Positions 1 through 7,232 of a stretch of DNA of 19,082 bases are shown here, piece by piece. Both the position numbers and the translations under genes were made by a program. This stretch comes from JAYRGC01 sp041908065 (GTDB lineage Bacteria > Pseudomonadota > Alphaproteobacteria > UBA9219), in the NCBI GenBank assembly GCA_041908065.1, contig JAYRGC010000016.1, positions 1 through 19,082 on the forward strand, given 5' to 3'. Numbering within the stretch: the first letter of the stretch is position 1; each line of letters starts with the position of its first letter. The notes below the pieces were generated by a model, which was not told the DNA's origin, ran no database searches, and saw only the letters and a list, made by a program, of their open reading frames with translations.

Positions 1-1
1 A

Positions 2-129
2 GCCGTCATTGCGAGCCGCCCCATGGCGGCGAAGCAATCCAGTGTCGTTGCTCTATGACTCTGGATTGCTTCGCCGCCCGACAGCGTTAACGCTGTCCAA
101 ACCAAAGGGTGGCGGCTCGCAATGACGGC
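2..129. repeat. Nested palindromic intergenic repeat with GTCATTGCGAG ends
   Basis: A perfect 19-bp outer inverted repeat (2-20 with 111-129) encloses a perfect 18-bp inner inverted repeat (25-42 with 61-78, containing GAAGCAATCCAG and its complement). A separate 18-bp perfect palindrome, GACAGCGTTAACGCTGTC, lies at 80-97. The GTCATTGCGAG...GAAGCAATCC wording is, from general knowledge, a widespread dispersed palindromic repeat of bacterial intergenic regions, mobilised like a REP or MITE element. No reading frame in it looks real. It may be clipped at the window edge, although both outer arms are visible. Confidence 0.8.
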
Positions 130-194
130 CTTGCTTGCTGATGCAGGAGGCTACAAAATTACCCACCCGTTTTCAGGAAGAGCCTTTTTGGTTG

Positions 195-256
195 TAGAGC
201 AGATTCACGCGAACGGCTTGCGCCAAGGCGTGCAAACCTTATCGCGTTCTGCTCTA
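195..256. repeat. AGAGC...GCTCT palindromic repeat, copy 1
   Basis: This imperfect inverted repeat begins TAGAGCAGA and ends with its complement TCTGCTCTA. Inside it reads ATTCACGCGAAC on the left and AACCTTATCGCG on the right. The same words recur, on the opposite strand, at 17333-17393 (copy 2), so this is a dispersed element and not a one-off hairpin. It lies about 20 bp beyond the stop codon of the minus-strand membrane-protein gene and could also act as its 3' mRNA hairpin. Confidence 0.7.
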
Positions 257-275
257 ACGCCGCAACTCGGGCGGT

Positions 276-1241
276 CTATTTCAACAACCCCGACCCGAAG
301 GTGTTGTCGAATATCTTGAGCATATAGCCTATGTTTATGGCCATAGTGCCGCCGATGACGTGGGTTATACCTTGGGCTATCGTCGCCTGCCCCGTGCCCT
401 CGACCGCGTTCTTGACGACCAGCCATCCGCGAATGAAGGCTATGAAACCGACCACCTGAATGAACTGCAAGCAGGCCACTACCACCTTGTCTATGGCCGC
501 AGTGCTGCCCTGTTCATCGGTTATCCCCGACCAATTTATTCCTGGAAAGCTGGAAATCGCATTTCCGGCAAGAGTCTGCCACATAGTGTCGGCCATAGCC
601 CCTATCGATATAAGCACCGCCCCTACAACGAAATTTGAGGAAAGACCGCTTACGGCAGCCGCTTTCGGATCGGTTCCTGTTTTTGATGCCTTCATCAGTC
701 CCTTGGCTATCAAAAACGCCCCCATAACAAAAGAAAGAGCGGATAACAATATAAACATCGGCTTATACATATTATCCACAAAATTATACATCATCTTGTC
801 TAAACTGGAATTGCCGTCAAGCGTATCAGGGTGCTTCGCGATGCAAACCTCTGCCGAACTGCCTGTTATCGAGGAAAAAATCGTTTCCTGCAAAATTCCG
901 GCAAACGAAGGAAACGCCAAGCAGCACGCGCCAACAACCAGATAAGCTATAGCCGAAACTATTTTGCTATCGTTGGTGTTTTCCGCATGCTTCCTGAGAA
1001 GCATTACCCCCTTAACCACCATAAAAATGCCTACAACATAGGCTATAGCCGATATCAAAGGGGGGAAAGACGACAGATTATGTTTTATATTACAAACGAT
1101 ATCCCCAAAATCAATCGCCACAACAGCCAATGCATCAGCCGGAAAGCCCGCGTTGAGCAAAAATACCGCGCCTAAAAACAGGCTCAGACGGGCAAACCCG
1201 CGCTTGGCGCGCGAGCCGCTAAATATCCCACTTTCGGACAT
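276..1241 (-). CDS. DotE/IcmC-like multi-spanning membrane protein (type IVB secretion family, tentative)
   Basis: The predicted product is 321 aa. Residues 1-39 look like a signal peptide: a basic stretch RAKR, a hydrophobic core LSLFLGAVFLL, and a likely cleavage after ADALA. A hydrophobic helix motif then appears three times: AYVVGIFMVVKGVMLLRKHA (about 67), LSFVMGAFLIAKGLMKASK (about 169) and IQVVGFIAFIRGWLVVKNA (about 261). Each is followed by a second membrane segment. The C-terminal ITHVIGGTMAINIGYML resembles the end of DotE/IcmC-type proteins of Dot/Icm and IncI-like type IVB secretion systems; this family call rests on motif memory only. Start: ATG at 1241 has GAGGG five bases upstream; ATGs at 1253 and 1289 give 4 or 16 extra residues. 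No other secretion gene is nearby. It follows rplO on the same strand, behind a probable terminator. Confidence 0.55.
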   Translation of the reverse strand: MSESGIFSGSRAKRGFARLSLFLGAVFLLNAGFPADALAVVAIDFGDIVCNIKHNLSSFPPLISAIAYVVGIFMVVKGVMLLRKHAENTNDSKIVSAIAYLVVGACCLAFPSFAGILQETIFSSITGSSAEVCIAKHPDTLDGNSSLDKMMYNFVDNMYKPMFILLSALSFVMGAFLIAKGLMKASKTGTDPKAAAVSGLSSNFVVGAVLISIGAMADTMWQTLAGNAISSFPGINWSGITDEQGSTAAIDKVVVACLQFIQVVGFIAFIRGWLVVKNAVEGTGQATIAQGITHVIGGTMAINIGYMLKIFDNTFGSGLLK

Positions 1242-1323
1242 GCCAGCCCTCATAAAACCACCGCGCCGAAAAAATTCCACACGGTTCATTGTCTCATATT
1301 CGGGGTTCGAAAAACAACAGGAA

Positions 1324-1360
1324 AACGCCGCGCCAAGCGGCAAAAGGCCGCGTCGGCGTT
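1324..1360 (-). terminator. Probable terminator after rplO
   Basis: On the minus strand AACGCCG pairs with CGGCGTT (1354-1360 with 1324-1330), with an inner GCGGC/GCCGC stem (47-51 with 37-41 of the 1300s) around a CTTTT loop. The hairpin is followed by TTTT and, a few bases on, another TTTTT. It lies about 50 bp after the rplO stop and upstream of the membrane-protein gene, so it probably closes the ribosomal transcript. Confidence 0.55.
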
Positions 1361-1411
1361 AAGACGTTTTTAACCCTAAAGGGATTTCTCGGCCAAAAAG
1401 CCGGCCTAATA

Positions 1412-1891
1412 TCAGGCGGCTTCGGGCTTTGTTTTGACGGCGACGACGACCTTGCCGCCAGCCTTTTCCACGGCGGCGATAGCCGAGGCGGAGGCTCCGG
1501 CGATCGTCAAATTGACCTTGCTCTTCAACTCGCCGTTGCCCAACAGCCTTACTCCGTCGCGGGATTTTCCAACCACGCCCGACGAAGCCAACACGGCGTC
1601 GGTTATCGGCTTGGCCGCGTCTAAACGGCCATCGTCGATGGCGCGCTGCAAGCGTCCCAAGCTGAGTTCGCAATATTCCTTGGGGAACAGCGTCTTGAAA
1701 CCGCGCTTCGGCAAACGGCGGTGGATCGGCATCTGGCCGCCTTCGAATCCGCGTATCGAAACGCCGGTTCTGGCCTTCTGCCCCTTTACGCCGCGTCCGC
1801 AAGTCTTGCCCTTGCCGGAACCTATGCCGCGTCCGACAGCCTTGCTCTTGTGGCGAGCCCCCGGATTGTCGCGAAGATCGTTGAGTTTCAT
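1412..1891 (-). CDS. rplO: 50S ribosomal protein L15
   Basis: L15 is a late-assembling large-subunit protein that contacts 23S rRNA and 5S-proximal proteins. The product is 159 aa, slightly longer than the usual 144-150. It opens with MKLNDLRDNPGA and carries the basic, glycine-rich N-terminal region RGIGSGKGKTCGRGVKGQKAR, followed by GGQMPIHRRLPKRGF, both typical of L15. The C-terminal alpha/beta domain ends with an Ala-rich segment. It is the last gene of the cluster here. Only 31 bp separate it from rpsE, which leaves no room for rpmD (L30), the usual gene between them, and the usual next gene, secY, is replaced by a membrane protein of another family. Confidence 0.97.
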   Translation of the reverse strand: MKLNDLRDNPGARHKSKAVGRGIGSGKGKTCGRGVKGQKARTGVSIRGFEGGQMPIHRRLPKRGFKTLFPKEYCELSLGRLQRAIDDGRLDAAKPITDAVLASSGVVGKSRDGVRLLGNGELKSKVNLTIAGASASAIAAVEKAGGKVVVAVKTKPEAA

Positions 1892-1922
1892 GTTCCTGTT
1901 TCCTTAACCCTAAAACGTAAAA

Positions 1923-2504
1923 TCAAGCCGTCTCTTTTTCGGCATGTTCTCCGCCGCCTTTGCCGCGGTTGCCCAGTATGTCGCTGACCTTCTTGCCGCG
2001 CCGAGTGGCCACCGCGCGCGGGCTGGCCATCTTGTCCAAAGCCGCGAAAGTGGCCTTGATCATGTTATGCGGATTGGATGTGCCGACCGACTTGGCCACC
2101 ACGTCCTGCATTCCCAAGGCTTCGAACACCGCGCGCATCGGACCGCCGGCGATGATGCCGGTTCCGGCCGGAGCCGCGCGCAAAACGACTTCGCCCGCCC
2201 CGTAAACGCCGCGCACGTCATGGTGTAAAGTCCGCCCCTCGCGCAAAGGAATGCGGCGCATCTTGCGCTTGGCGGCCTCGGTGGCCTTCTTGACGGCCTC
2301 GGGAACCTCGCGAGATTTTCCGGTGCCGATGCCGATGCGCCCCTTGCCGTCGCCGATGACGACCAAAGCGGCCATAGCGAAACGCTTACCGCCCTTGACG
2401 GTCTTGGAAACGCGGTTGATTCCCACGAGCTTCTCGATGAGATCCGAACCCTCGCGATCCTCGCGATCCCTGCGTTCGCCTGATTCTTTCTTGGACTTCG
2501 CCAT
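1923..2504 (-). CDS. rpsE: 30S ribosomal protein S5
   Basis: S5 helps form the mRNA entry tunnel of the small subunit and affects decoding accuracy. The product is 193 aa. After a charged N-terminal extension (to about residue 20) comes the double-stranded-RNA-binding S5 domain LIEKLVGINRVSKTVKGGKRF, then the C-terminal domain with AAPAGTGIIAGGPMRAVFEALG and KSVGTSNPHNMIKAT, all standard S5 signatures. The tail GNRGKGGGEHAEKETA is a lineage-type extension. It lies 24 bp after rplR and 31 bp before rplO. Confidence 0.98.
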   Translation of the reverse strand: MAKSKKESGERRDREDREGSDLIEKLVGINRVSKTVKGGKRFAMAALVVIGDGKGRIGIGTGKSREVPEAVKKATEAAKRKMRRIPLREGRTLHHDVRGVYGAGEVVLRAAPAGTGIIAGGPMRAVFEALGMQDVVAKSVGTSNPHNMIKATFAALDKMASPRAVATRRGKKVSDILGNRGKGGGEHAEKETA

Positions 2505-2528
2505 ACCCTAGCTCCCGGTTGAAACCTA

Positions 2529-2894
2529 TTAAAACTCCATTCCGCCTTCGCGGGCGGCCTCGGCCAACGCCTTGACGCGGCCATGATACTTGTAACCGCC
2601 CTTGTCGAACACCACCGCTACAACGCCGGCCTTCTTGGCGCGTTCTGCGACCAGCTTTCCCACTACGGCGGCGGCGTCTTTGTTAGCCCCCGTCTTGGCG
2701 GATTTGCGAATGTCTTTTTCCAACGTGGACGCGGCGACTATCGTGCAGCCCTTGGCGTCGTCGATGACCTGAGCGTACATATGCGCGCCCGAGCGAAACA
2801 CGCAAAGGCGCGGACGCCCCTTGGCGTTGGTCTTTATCCCATAACGCACGCGGCGCGCGCGGCGTTGGTGAAGTTCTTTCGCACTGCTGCTCAT
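2529..2894 (-). CDS. rplR: 50S ribosomal protein L18
   Basis: L18 binds 5S rRNA and docks it onto the 50S subunit with L5. The product is 121 aa and begins MSSSAKELHQRRARRVR. Diagnostic stretches include RPRLCVFRSGAHMYAQVIDD and the C-terminal VVFDKGGYKYHGRVKALAEAAREGGMEF. Start choice: a longer frame opens with TTG at 2912, but that codon runs straight into the Shine-Dalgarno-like GGAAGGA that sits at the right distance before the ATG at 2894, so 2894 is preferred. It sits between rplF (39 bp upstream) and rpsE. Confidence 0.97.
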   Translation of the reverse strand: MSSSAKELHQRRARRVRYGIKTNAKGRPRLCVFRSGAHMYAQVIDDAKGCTIVAASTLEKDIRKSAKTGANKDAAAVVGKLVAERAKKAGVVAVVFDKGGYKYHGRVKALAEAAREGGMEF

Positions 2895-2933
2895 ATTCCC
2901 GCTTCCTTCCAATTTCTCGATCTTACCGCTCGA

Positions 2934-3467
2934 TTACTTCTTCTTGCCTTCCTTGCGGCGAATCTTTTCGCCTTGATACTTTATTCCCTTGCCCTTGTAA
3001 GGCTCCGGCTTCTTCAGGGCGCGAATTTCCGCCGCCACCTGCCCGACCTTTTGGCGGTCGAAACCGGTTATCGACAGCAAGGTCGGCTTTTCGGCCTTGA
3101 TGGCTATGCCTTCGGGTATCGGGTACTTAACATCATGGCTGCAACCAAGCTGCAAAACCAGATCCTTCCCCTGCACCGCAGCCTTGAAACCGACGCCTTC
3201 GATTTCCAGAACAGTCTTGAAACCGTCCGCGACGCCCTTCACCATGTTGGCGATGTTGTTGCGGGCGGTTCCCCACATGGCGCGGGAACGCTGCGCTTCG
3301 TTCTTGGCGGAAACCGCTATCTTGCCGTCGGCCACCTTGACCTCGACCTCGGGCGGAAAGCACAGGCTAAGACTGCCCAACTTGCCCTTGACCGAAACCG
3401 TATTGCCCTTCACCTCGGCAGTGACGCCCTGCGGCAAAGCTACCGGATGTTTTCCTACACGCGACAT
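2934..3467 (-). CDS. rplF: 50S ribosomal protein L6
   Basis: L6 lies near the factor-binding site of the large subunit and contacts the sarcin-ricin region. At 177 aa it matches the family length. It begins MSRVGKHPVALPQGV and has the two tandem L6 folds; the second ends in the hallmark GFDRQKVGQVAAEIRALKKPEPYKGKGIKY, with a lysine-rich tail RRKEGKKK. The spacing is 23 bp from rpsH and 39 bp to rplR. Confidence 0.98.
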   Translation of the reverse strand: MSRVGKHPVALPQGVTAEVKGNTVSVKGKLGSLSLCFPPEVEVKVADGKIAVSAKNEAQRSRAMWGTARNNIANMVKGVADGFKTVLEIEGVGFKAAVQGKDLVLQLGCSHDVKYPIPEGIAIKAEKPTLLSITGFDRQKVGQVAAEIRALKKPEPYKGKGIKYQGEKIRRKEGKKK

Positions 3468-3490
3468 TTTCTAACCCCTGCTCGACACAC

Positions 3491-3889
3491 TTAGAATATC
3501 CGGCAAAGAACTTCCCCGCCCACGTTCTGCTCCCGCGCCTCGTTGTCCGAAAGAACGCCGCGCGGCGTAGAAATGATGGAAACGCCAAGGCCGTTGAACA
3601 CGCGCCCCAAATCGTCGATCCCCGCGTAAACGCGGCGACCGGGCTTGGAAACGCGGTCTATCTTGCGAATGGCCCCTGCGCCTTCGTGATACTTCAACTC
3701 GATGCTCAGCACGGGTTGCCCCTTGCCTTTCTGCACCTCGGAGAAGCCGCGAATGTACCCCTCGCGCTGCATCACTTCCAAAACGCGCTTTAGGAAGCCG
3801 GACGACGGGCAATCGACGGACGCCAGATTAGCCATCTGGCCGTTGCGAATGCGCGTCAGCATATCTCCCAACCGATCTGTCACGGACAT
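3491..3889 (-). CDS. rpsH: 30S ribosomal protein S8
   Basis: S8 is a primary 16S rRNA binder of the central domain and in enterobacteria represses translation of the spc operon. The product is 132 aa and starts MSVTDRLGDMLTRIRNGQ. The C-terminal STPRGVLSDNEAREQNVGGEVLCRIF contains the conserved STPRG(V/I)xxxxxA motif. I did not identify an S8-binding mRNA mimic in the preceding genes. It lies 25 bp after rpsN. Confidence 0.98.
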   Translation of the reverse strand: MSVTDRLGDMLTRIRNGQMANLASVDCPSSGFLKRVLEVMQREGYIRGFSEVQKGKGQPVLSIELKYHEGAGAIRKIDRVSKPGRRVYAGIDDLGRVFNGLGVSIISTPRGVLSDNEAREQNVGGEVLCRIF

Positions 3890-3914
3890 ACGGCAGTCCT
3901 CCCTGAACTTAACC

Positions 3915-4220
3915 TTACCAACTTGATTTCGTCACGCCCGGGATCTGCCCGAACGAAGCCATTTGGCGCAAAGCTATGCGCGAAAGTCTGAACTTCCGGT
4001 AGTAGGCGCGAGGCCGCCCCGAAAGCTCGCAACGATTGCGGATCCGCACTTTGCTGGAGTTGCGAGGCAACTTCGCCAGCTTCATGACCGCCGCGAAGCG
4101 GTCCTCCATCGCGGTTTCCTTGTCCATAACGATCGCCTTCAAAGCGGCTCGCGAAGCCGCCTTTTGCTTCGTCATACGCTTGCGGCGATTGTTCTTCTCG
4201 ATCATGGATGTCTTGGCCAT
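3915..4220 (-). CDS. rpsN: 30S ribosomal protein S14 (zinc-free type)
   Basis: S14 is a late-assembly small-subunit head protein. The product is 101 aa, the length of the long, zinc-independent form. The C-terminal module NRCELSGRPRAYYRKFRLSRIALRQMASFGQIPGVTKSSW is the S14 signature, and it has no CxxC pairs of the zinc-ribbon form. The N-terminal MAKTSMIEKNNRRKRMTKQ is strongly basic. The gene lies 20 bp after rplE and 25 bp before rpsH. Confidence 0.98.
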   Translation of the reverse strand: MAKTSMIEKNNRRKRMTKQKAASRAALKAIVMDKETAMEDRFAAVMKLAKLPRNSSKVRIRNRCELSGRPRAYYRKFRLSRIALRQMASFGQIPGVTKSSW

Positions 4221-4240
4221 GTATCCCTTCCCCTGTCCCG

Positions 4241-4828
4241 TTACGCTTGAAACGGCATGTCAAAGCCGCGTAAAAGTTCCCTTGCCTCGTCGTCGGTGTT
4301 CGCGGTGGTGCAGATGATGATGTCCATCCCGCGAATCTCGTCGATCTTGTCGTAGTCTATTTCAGGAAACACTATCTGTTCCTTCAGACCCATAGCGTAA
4401 TTGCCATTGCCGTCGAAGCTCTTGGGCGAAACGCCGCGGAAGTCGCGCACGCGGGGCATGGCGATGTTGATCAGGCGATCCAGAAACTCGTACATCATCT
4501 CGCGGCGCAAGGTGACCTTGCAACCGATGCCCAGCCCGCCGCGCAGCTTGAAGGTCGAAATCGCCTTGCGGGCGCGGGTGACGACCGGCTTCTGTCCGGT
4601 TATCAAGGCCAACTGATCCGCCGCGTTCTTGGCTTTCTTGCTGTCGTTGACCGCCTCGCCGACGCCCATGTTGACGACGATCTTGTCCAGCTTCGGAGCC
4701 TGCATCCGGTTGGAATAGCCGAACTTCTCCATCAACGCCTTCAACACCACTTCGTCGTAGTGGCGTTTAAGACGCGGAACGTAGCGTTCGCCATCCTTCT
4801 TCTTGGTCGTCTGCGCTTTCGTGCTCAT
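4241..4828 (-). CDS. rplE: 50S ribosomal protein L5
   Basis: L5 binds 5S rRNA and forms inter-subunit bridge B1b with S13. The product is 195 aa, about 15 residues longer than the common 179, because of the N-terminal extension MSTKAQTTKKKDGERYVPRL. The core includes KLDKIVVNMGVGEAVNDSK, RAKAISTFKLRGG-type rRNA contacts (seen as RKAISTFKLRGGLGIG), and FRGVSPKSFDGNGNYAMGLKEQIVFPEI. The end, TTANTDDEARELLRGFDMPF, is characteristic. It is 31 bp from rplX. Confidence 0.98.
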   Translation of the reverse strand: MSTKAQTTKKKDGERYVPRLKRHYDEVVLKALMEKFGYSNRMQAPKLDKIVVNMGVGEAVNDSKKAKNAADQLALITGQKPVVTRARKAISTFKLRGGLGIGCKVTLRREMMYEFLDRLINIAMPRVRDFRGVSPKSFDGNGNYAMGLKEQIVFPEIDYDKIDEIRGMDIIICTTANTDDEARELLRGFDMPFQA

Positions 4829-4859
4829 TACCTGTTCCTCATTCCACCGGCATCTTCGA

Positions 4860-5189
4860 TTAATCTATCAATTCCCCTGAACGTCTGGAAACGCGCACCT
4901 TGCGCTTGTCGTCCGTAACCTTGTATCCGACGCGGGTCGGCTTGTTGTCCTTGGGATCGACCAAAGCCACGTTGGAAACGTGGATCGGAGCCTCGATCTT
5001 GCGGCGGCCTCCTTCGGGATCGTTGCGCGACGGAGCCATATGGCGCGTGACCATATTGACGCCCACCACCAGAACGCGCCCCTCGGACGGCATGACCTTC
5101 TTGACCACGCCGGACTTACCTTTGTCCTTGCCCGCGATGACGACGACCTTGTCGTCGCGCTTTATCTTCATCTTTACCTTGCCAGCCAT
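4860..5189 (-). CDS. rplX: 50S ribosomal protein L24
   Basis: L24 is an assembly-initiating 50S protein at the exit-tunnel rim. It contains a KOW motif, visible as DKVVVIAGKDKGKSGVVKKV near residues 12-32, and the conserved GVNMVTRHMAPSRNDPEGGRRKIEAPIHVSNVALVD. With the ATG at 5189 it is 109 aa. A GTG one codon earlier (5192) is also in frame. The ATG overlaps the rplN stop as TGATG, which suggests translational coupling, so I prefer it. Confidence 0.96.
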   Translation of the reverse strand: MAGKVKMKIKRDDKVVVIAGKDKGKSGVVKKVMPSEGRVLVVGVNMVTRHMAPSRNDPEGGRRKIEAPIHVSNVALVDPKDNKPTRVGYKVTDDKRKVRVSRRSGELID

Positions 5190-5557
5190 CACAACACGTC
5201 CTCAGCCAGAGAGATGATCTTCATAAAACCCAGATTGCGAAGTTCGCGCACCACCGGCCCAAAGATGCGGGTTCCGATCGGTTCCTTGTCCTTGTTGATC
5301 AGCACCGCCGCGTTGCGGTCGAAGCGGATCAAGCTGCCATCCTCGCGCTTGACGCCGAACTTCTGGCGCACGATCACGGCCTTGTGCACATCGCCCTTCT
5401 TGACGCGGCTGCGCGGCAAGGCGTCCTTTATCGACACCACGATGATGTCGCCGACATAGGCCGTTGTGCGCTTGGAACCGCCAAGCACCTTGACGCACAG
5501 AACCTGCTTGGCTCCGCTGTTGTCGGCCACGTCAAGGACTGTTTCCATTTGAATCAT
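5189..5557 (-). CDS. rplN: 50S ribosomal protein L14
   Basis: L14 lies at the subunit interface near bridges B5 and B8. The 122-aa product matches the family length exactly. Signatures are MIQMETVLDVADNSGAKQVLCVKVLGGS at the start, RSRVKKGDVHKAVIVR in the middle, RFDRNAAVLINKDKEPIGTRIFGPVVRELR, and the end FMKIISLAEDVL. It overlaps rplX by one base (TGATG) and follows rpsQ by 34 bp. Confidence 0.98.
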   Translation of the reverse strand: MIQMETVLDVADNSGAKQVLCVKVLGGSKRTTAYVGDIIVVSIKDALPRSRVKKGDVHKAVIVRQKFGVKREDGSLIRFDRNAAVLINKDKEPIGTRIFGPVVRELRNLGFMKIISLAEDVL

Positions 5558-5591
5558 GTTTCAAAACTCCCAGTATTCGCCGCGACCTATA

Positions 5592-5846
5592 TCAAGCCTT
5601 CTTCTTCGCAACGGCCTTTTCCTCGACTACCAACCAACACTTGCGCTTGCTGATCGGCCTGCATTCGATTATCGACACCACATCGCCCGCCTTGCAGCGA
5701 TTAGCCTCGTCGTGCGCGGCGTACTTCTTGGACTTGCGGACGTACTTCTTATAAATCGGGTGCATGACGCGACGTTCGACGAGAACGGTGACCGTCTTGT
5801 CTCCCTTGTCGCTGACGACAGTGCCTTGCAATACACGACGCGGCAT
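5592..5846 (-). CDS. rpsQ: 30S ribosomal protein S17
   Basis: S17 is a primary 16S rRNA binder with an OB fold. The product is 84 aa. It opens MPRRVLQGTVVSDKGDKTVTVLVERRVMHPIYKKY, and carries the S17 signature GDVVSIIECRPISKRKCWLVVE. A short lysine-rich tail closes it. It lies 26 bp after rpmC and 34 bp before rplN. Confidence 0.98.
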   Translation of the reverse strand: MPRRVLQGTVVSDKGDKTVTVLVERRVMHPIYKKYVRKSKKYAAHDEANRCKAGDVVSIIECRPISKRKCWLVVEEKAVAKKKA

Positions 5847-5872
5847 TTTTTGTTACCTCTCCACCGTTTCCA

Positions 5873-6103
5873 TTACGACTTCTTGACCGATGACGCGGCC
5901 TTGCGGACGCGTTCGGAAGTCACGCTCATTATCTTCGCGATCTCCTTGCGAACAGCGTTCACCCGCGCTGTATTGGCAAGCTGCCCCGTCGCCTTTTGAA
6001 AGCGCAGGTTGAACTGCTCCTTACGCAATTCCACCAATCTCGTCTCAAGTTCCTTCTCGGTCTTGAGCCGCACATCCGCGGTTTTTACCACCTTGCCTGA
6101 CAT
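5873..6103 (-). CDS. rpmC: 50S ribosomal protein L29
   Basis: L29 is a small helical protein at the exit-tunnel rim near L23, part of the docking site for signal-recognition particle and trigger factor. The product is 76 aa, mostly two long helices, with the conserved LRKEQFNLRFQKATGQLANTARVNAVRKEIAKI. The C-terminal extension TSERVRKAASSVKKS is basic. Its start codon is only 2 bp from the rplP stop, which implies coupled translation. Confidence 0.97.
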   Translation of the reverse strand: MSGKVVKTADVRLKTEKELETRLVELRKEQFNLRFQKATGQLANTARVNAVRKEIAKIMSVTSERVRKAASSVKKS

Positions 6104-6105
6104 GT

Positions 6106-6519
6106 TTACGCCGCCTCTCTCTGAACAAACTTGGTCTTAATCGGCAACTTGGCCGCAGCCAGACCGAAAGCCTCCTTGGCCACCTGAACCGGCACGCCGT
6201 CCAGCTCGAACATGATGCGCCCGGGATGCACGCGGCACGCCCAGAACTCCGGCGCGCCCTTGCCCGATCCCATGCGAACCTCGGCTGGCTTCTTCGACAC
6301 CGGCACGTCGGGGAATATCAAAATCCACAACCGCCCCTGACGCTTGATGGCGCGGGTGATGGCGCGGCGAGCCGCCTCGATCTGGCGGGCGGTGACGCGC
6401 TCCGGCTCCAAAGCCTTCAATCCGTACGCGCCGTAGCTAAGGCGGAAACCGCCCTTGGCCGCGCCGTGAATGCGTCCCTTGTGGGCCTTGCGGTATTTCG
6501 TGCGTTTAGGTTGCAACAT
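6106..6519 (-). CDS. rplP: 50S ribosomal protein L16
   Basis: L16 organises the A-site region of the 50S subunit. The product is 137 aa and begins MLQPKRTKYRKAHKGRIHGAA. The signatures ARRAITRAIKRQGRLWILIFPDVPVSKKPAEVRMGSGKGAPEFWA and PGRIMFELDGVPVQVAKEAFGLAAAKLPIKTKFV are intact, including the Arg of EVRMGSGKG that is hydroxylated in some proteobacteria. Spacing is 25 bp after rpsC and 2 bp before rpmC. Confidence 0.98.
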   Translation of the reverse strand: MLQPKRTKYRKAHKGRIHGAAKGGFRLSYGAYGLKALEPERVTARQIEAARRAITRAIKRQGRLWILIFPDVPVSKKPAEVRMGSGKGAPEFWACRVHPGRIMFELDGVPVQVAKEAFGLAAAKLPIKTKFVQREAA

Positions 6520-6544
6520 CGTCCTGTCCTACCGTTCGTTTTGC

Positions 6545-7228
6545 TTATGCCCTAACCGGAGCGTGCTCTAAAACCTTCTTTTCTTCGGCCATGGGATCAT
6601 GTTCAAGGATCTCGCCCTTGAATATCCAAACCTTCACGCCGCAAGTTCCCATGGTCGTGAAAGCTGTGGCCACGCCGTAATCGACATCGGCGCGCAAAGT
6701 GTGCAAAGGAACCCGTCCCTCGCGGTACCATTCGGTGCGGGCGATCTCCGCGCCGCCCAAACGACCGGCGCAATTGATACGAATGCCCAAAGCCCCCAAA
6801 CGCATAGCCGACTGCACCGCCCTCTTCATGGCGCGGCGGAAAGCGACGCGACGCTCCAACTGGCTGGCGATGTTCTGAGCCACCAAGCGAGCGTCGATCT
6901 CCGGCTTACGGATCTCGACGATGTTCAGGCTGACTTCCGAGCTGGTCATCTTCGACAGTTCGGTCTTGATCTTCTCGATATCCGCGCCTTTCTTGCCGAT
7001 GACTATGCCCGGACGCGCCGAGTGGATGGTCACCCGCGCCTTGCCGGCCGGACGCTCGATGACTATCTTCGCAACTCCGGCCTGCTCGCCCAGCTTTTCT
7101 TCGAGAAAGCTGCGTATCTTCAGGTCTTCGTGGAGAAGATCCCCGTAGCCCTTGGACGAGAACCAGCGTCCGGTCCAAGTCTTGTTGACGCCGAGGCGAA
7201 TTCCGATGGGATTGGTTTTCTGACCCAT
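6545..7228 (-). CDS. rpsC: 30S ribosomal protein S3
   Basis: S3 forms part of the mRNA entry channel and has helicase-like activity with S4 and S5. From ATG at 7228 (MGQKTNPIGIRLG, the universal S3 start) it is 227 aa. A KH domain is evident with IHSARPGIVIGKKGADIEKIKTEL, followed by the C-terminal S3 domain RRAMKRAVQSAMRLGALGIRINCAGRLGGAEIARTEWYREGRVPLHTLRADVDYG. An in-frame extension to 7294 is rejected because it would run through the end of rplV. The start lies 4 bp from the rplV stop. Confidence 0.98.
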   Translation of the reverse strand: MGQKTNPIGIRLGVNKTWTGRWFSSKGYGDLLHEDLKIRSFLEEKLGEQAGVAKIVIERPAGKARVTIHSARPGIVIGKKGADIEKIKTELSKMTSSEVSLNIVEIRKPEIDARLVAQNIASQLERRVAFRRAMKRAVQSAMRLGALGIRINCAGRLGGAEIARTEWYREGRVPLHTLRADVDYGVATAFTTMGTCGVKVWIFKGEILEHDPMAEEKKVLEHAPVRA

Positions 7229-7232
7229 AGCC

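Noticed and set aside
1..275. CRISPR array or tRNA in the repeat-rich left end
   Set aside because: The repeats are inverted pairs, not regularly spaced direct repeats, and no cloverleaf can be drawn.
460..945. Plus-strand frame of 161 codons
   Set aside because: It lies opposite the signal-peptide membrane protein, which has a clear hydrophobic periodicity and repeated motifs; the plus frame has none and no ribosome-binding site that I can see.
1892..1922. Possible rpmD (L30) between rpsE and rplO
   Set aside because: Only 31 bases are available, with no frame for a 60-residue protein.
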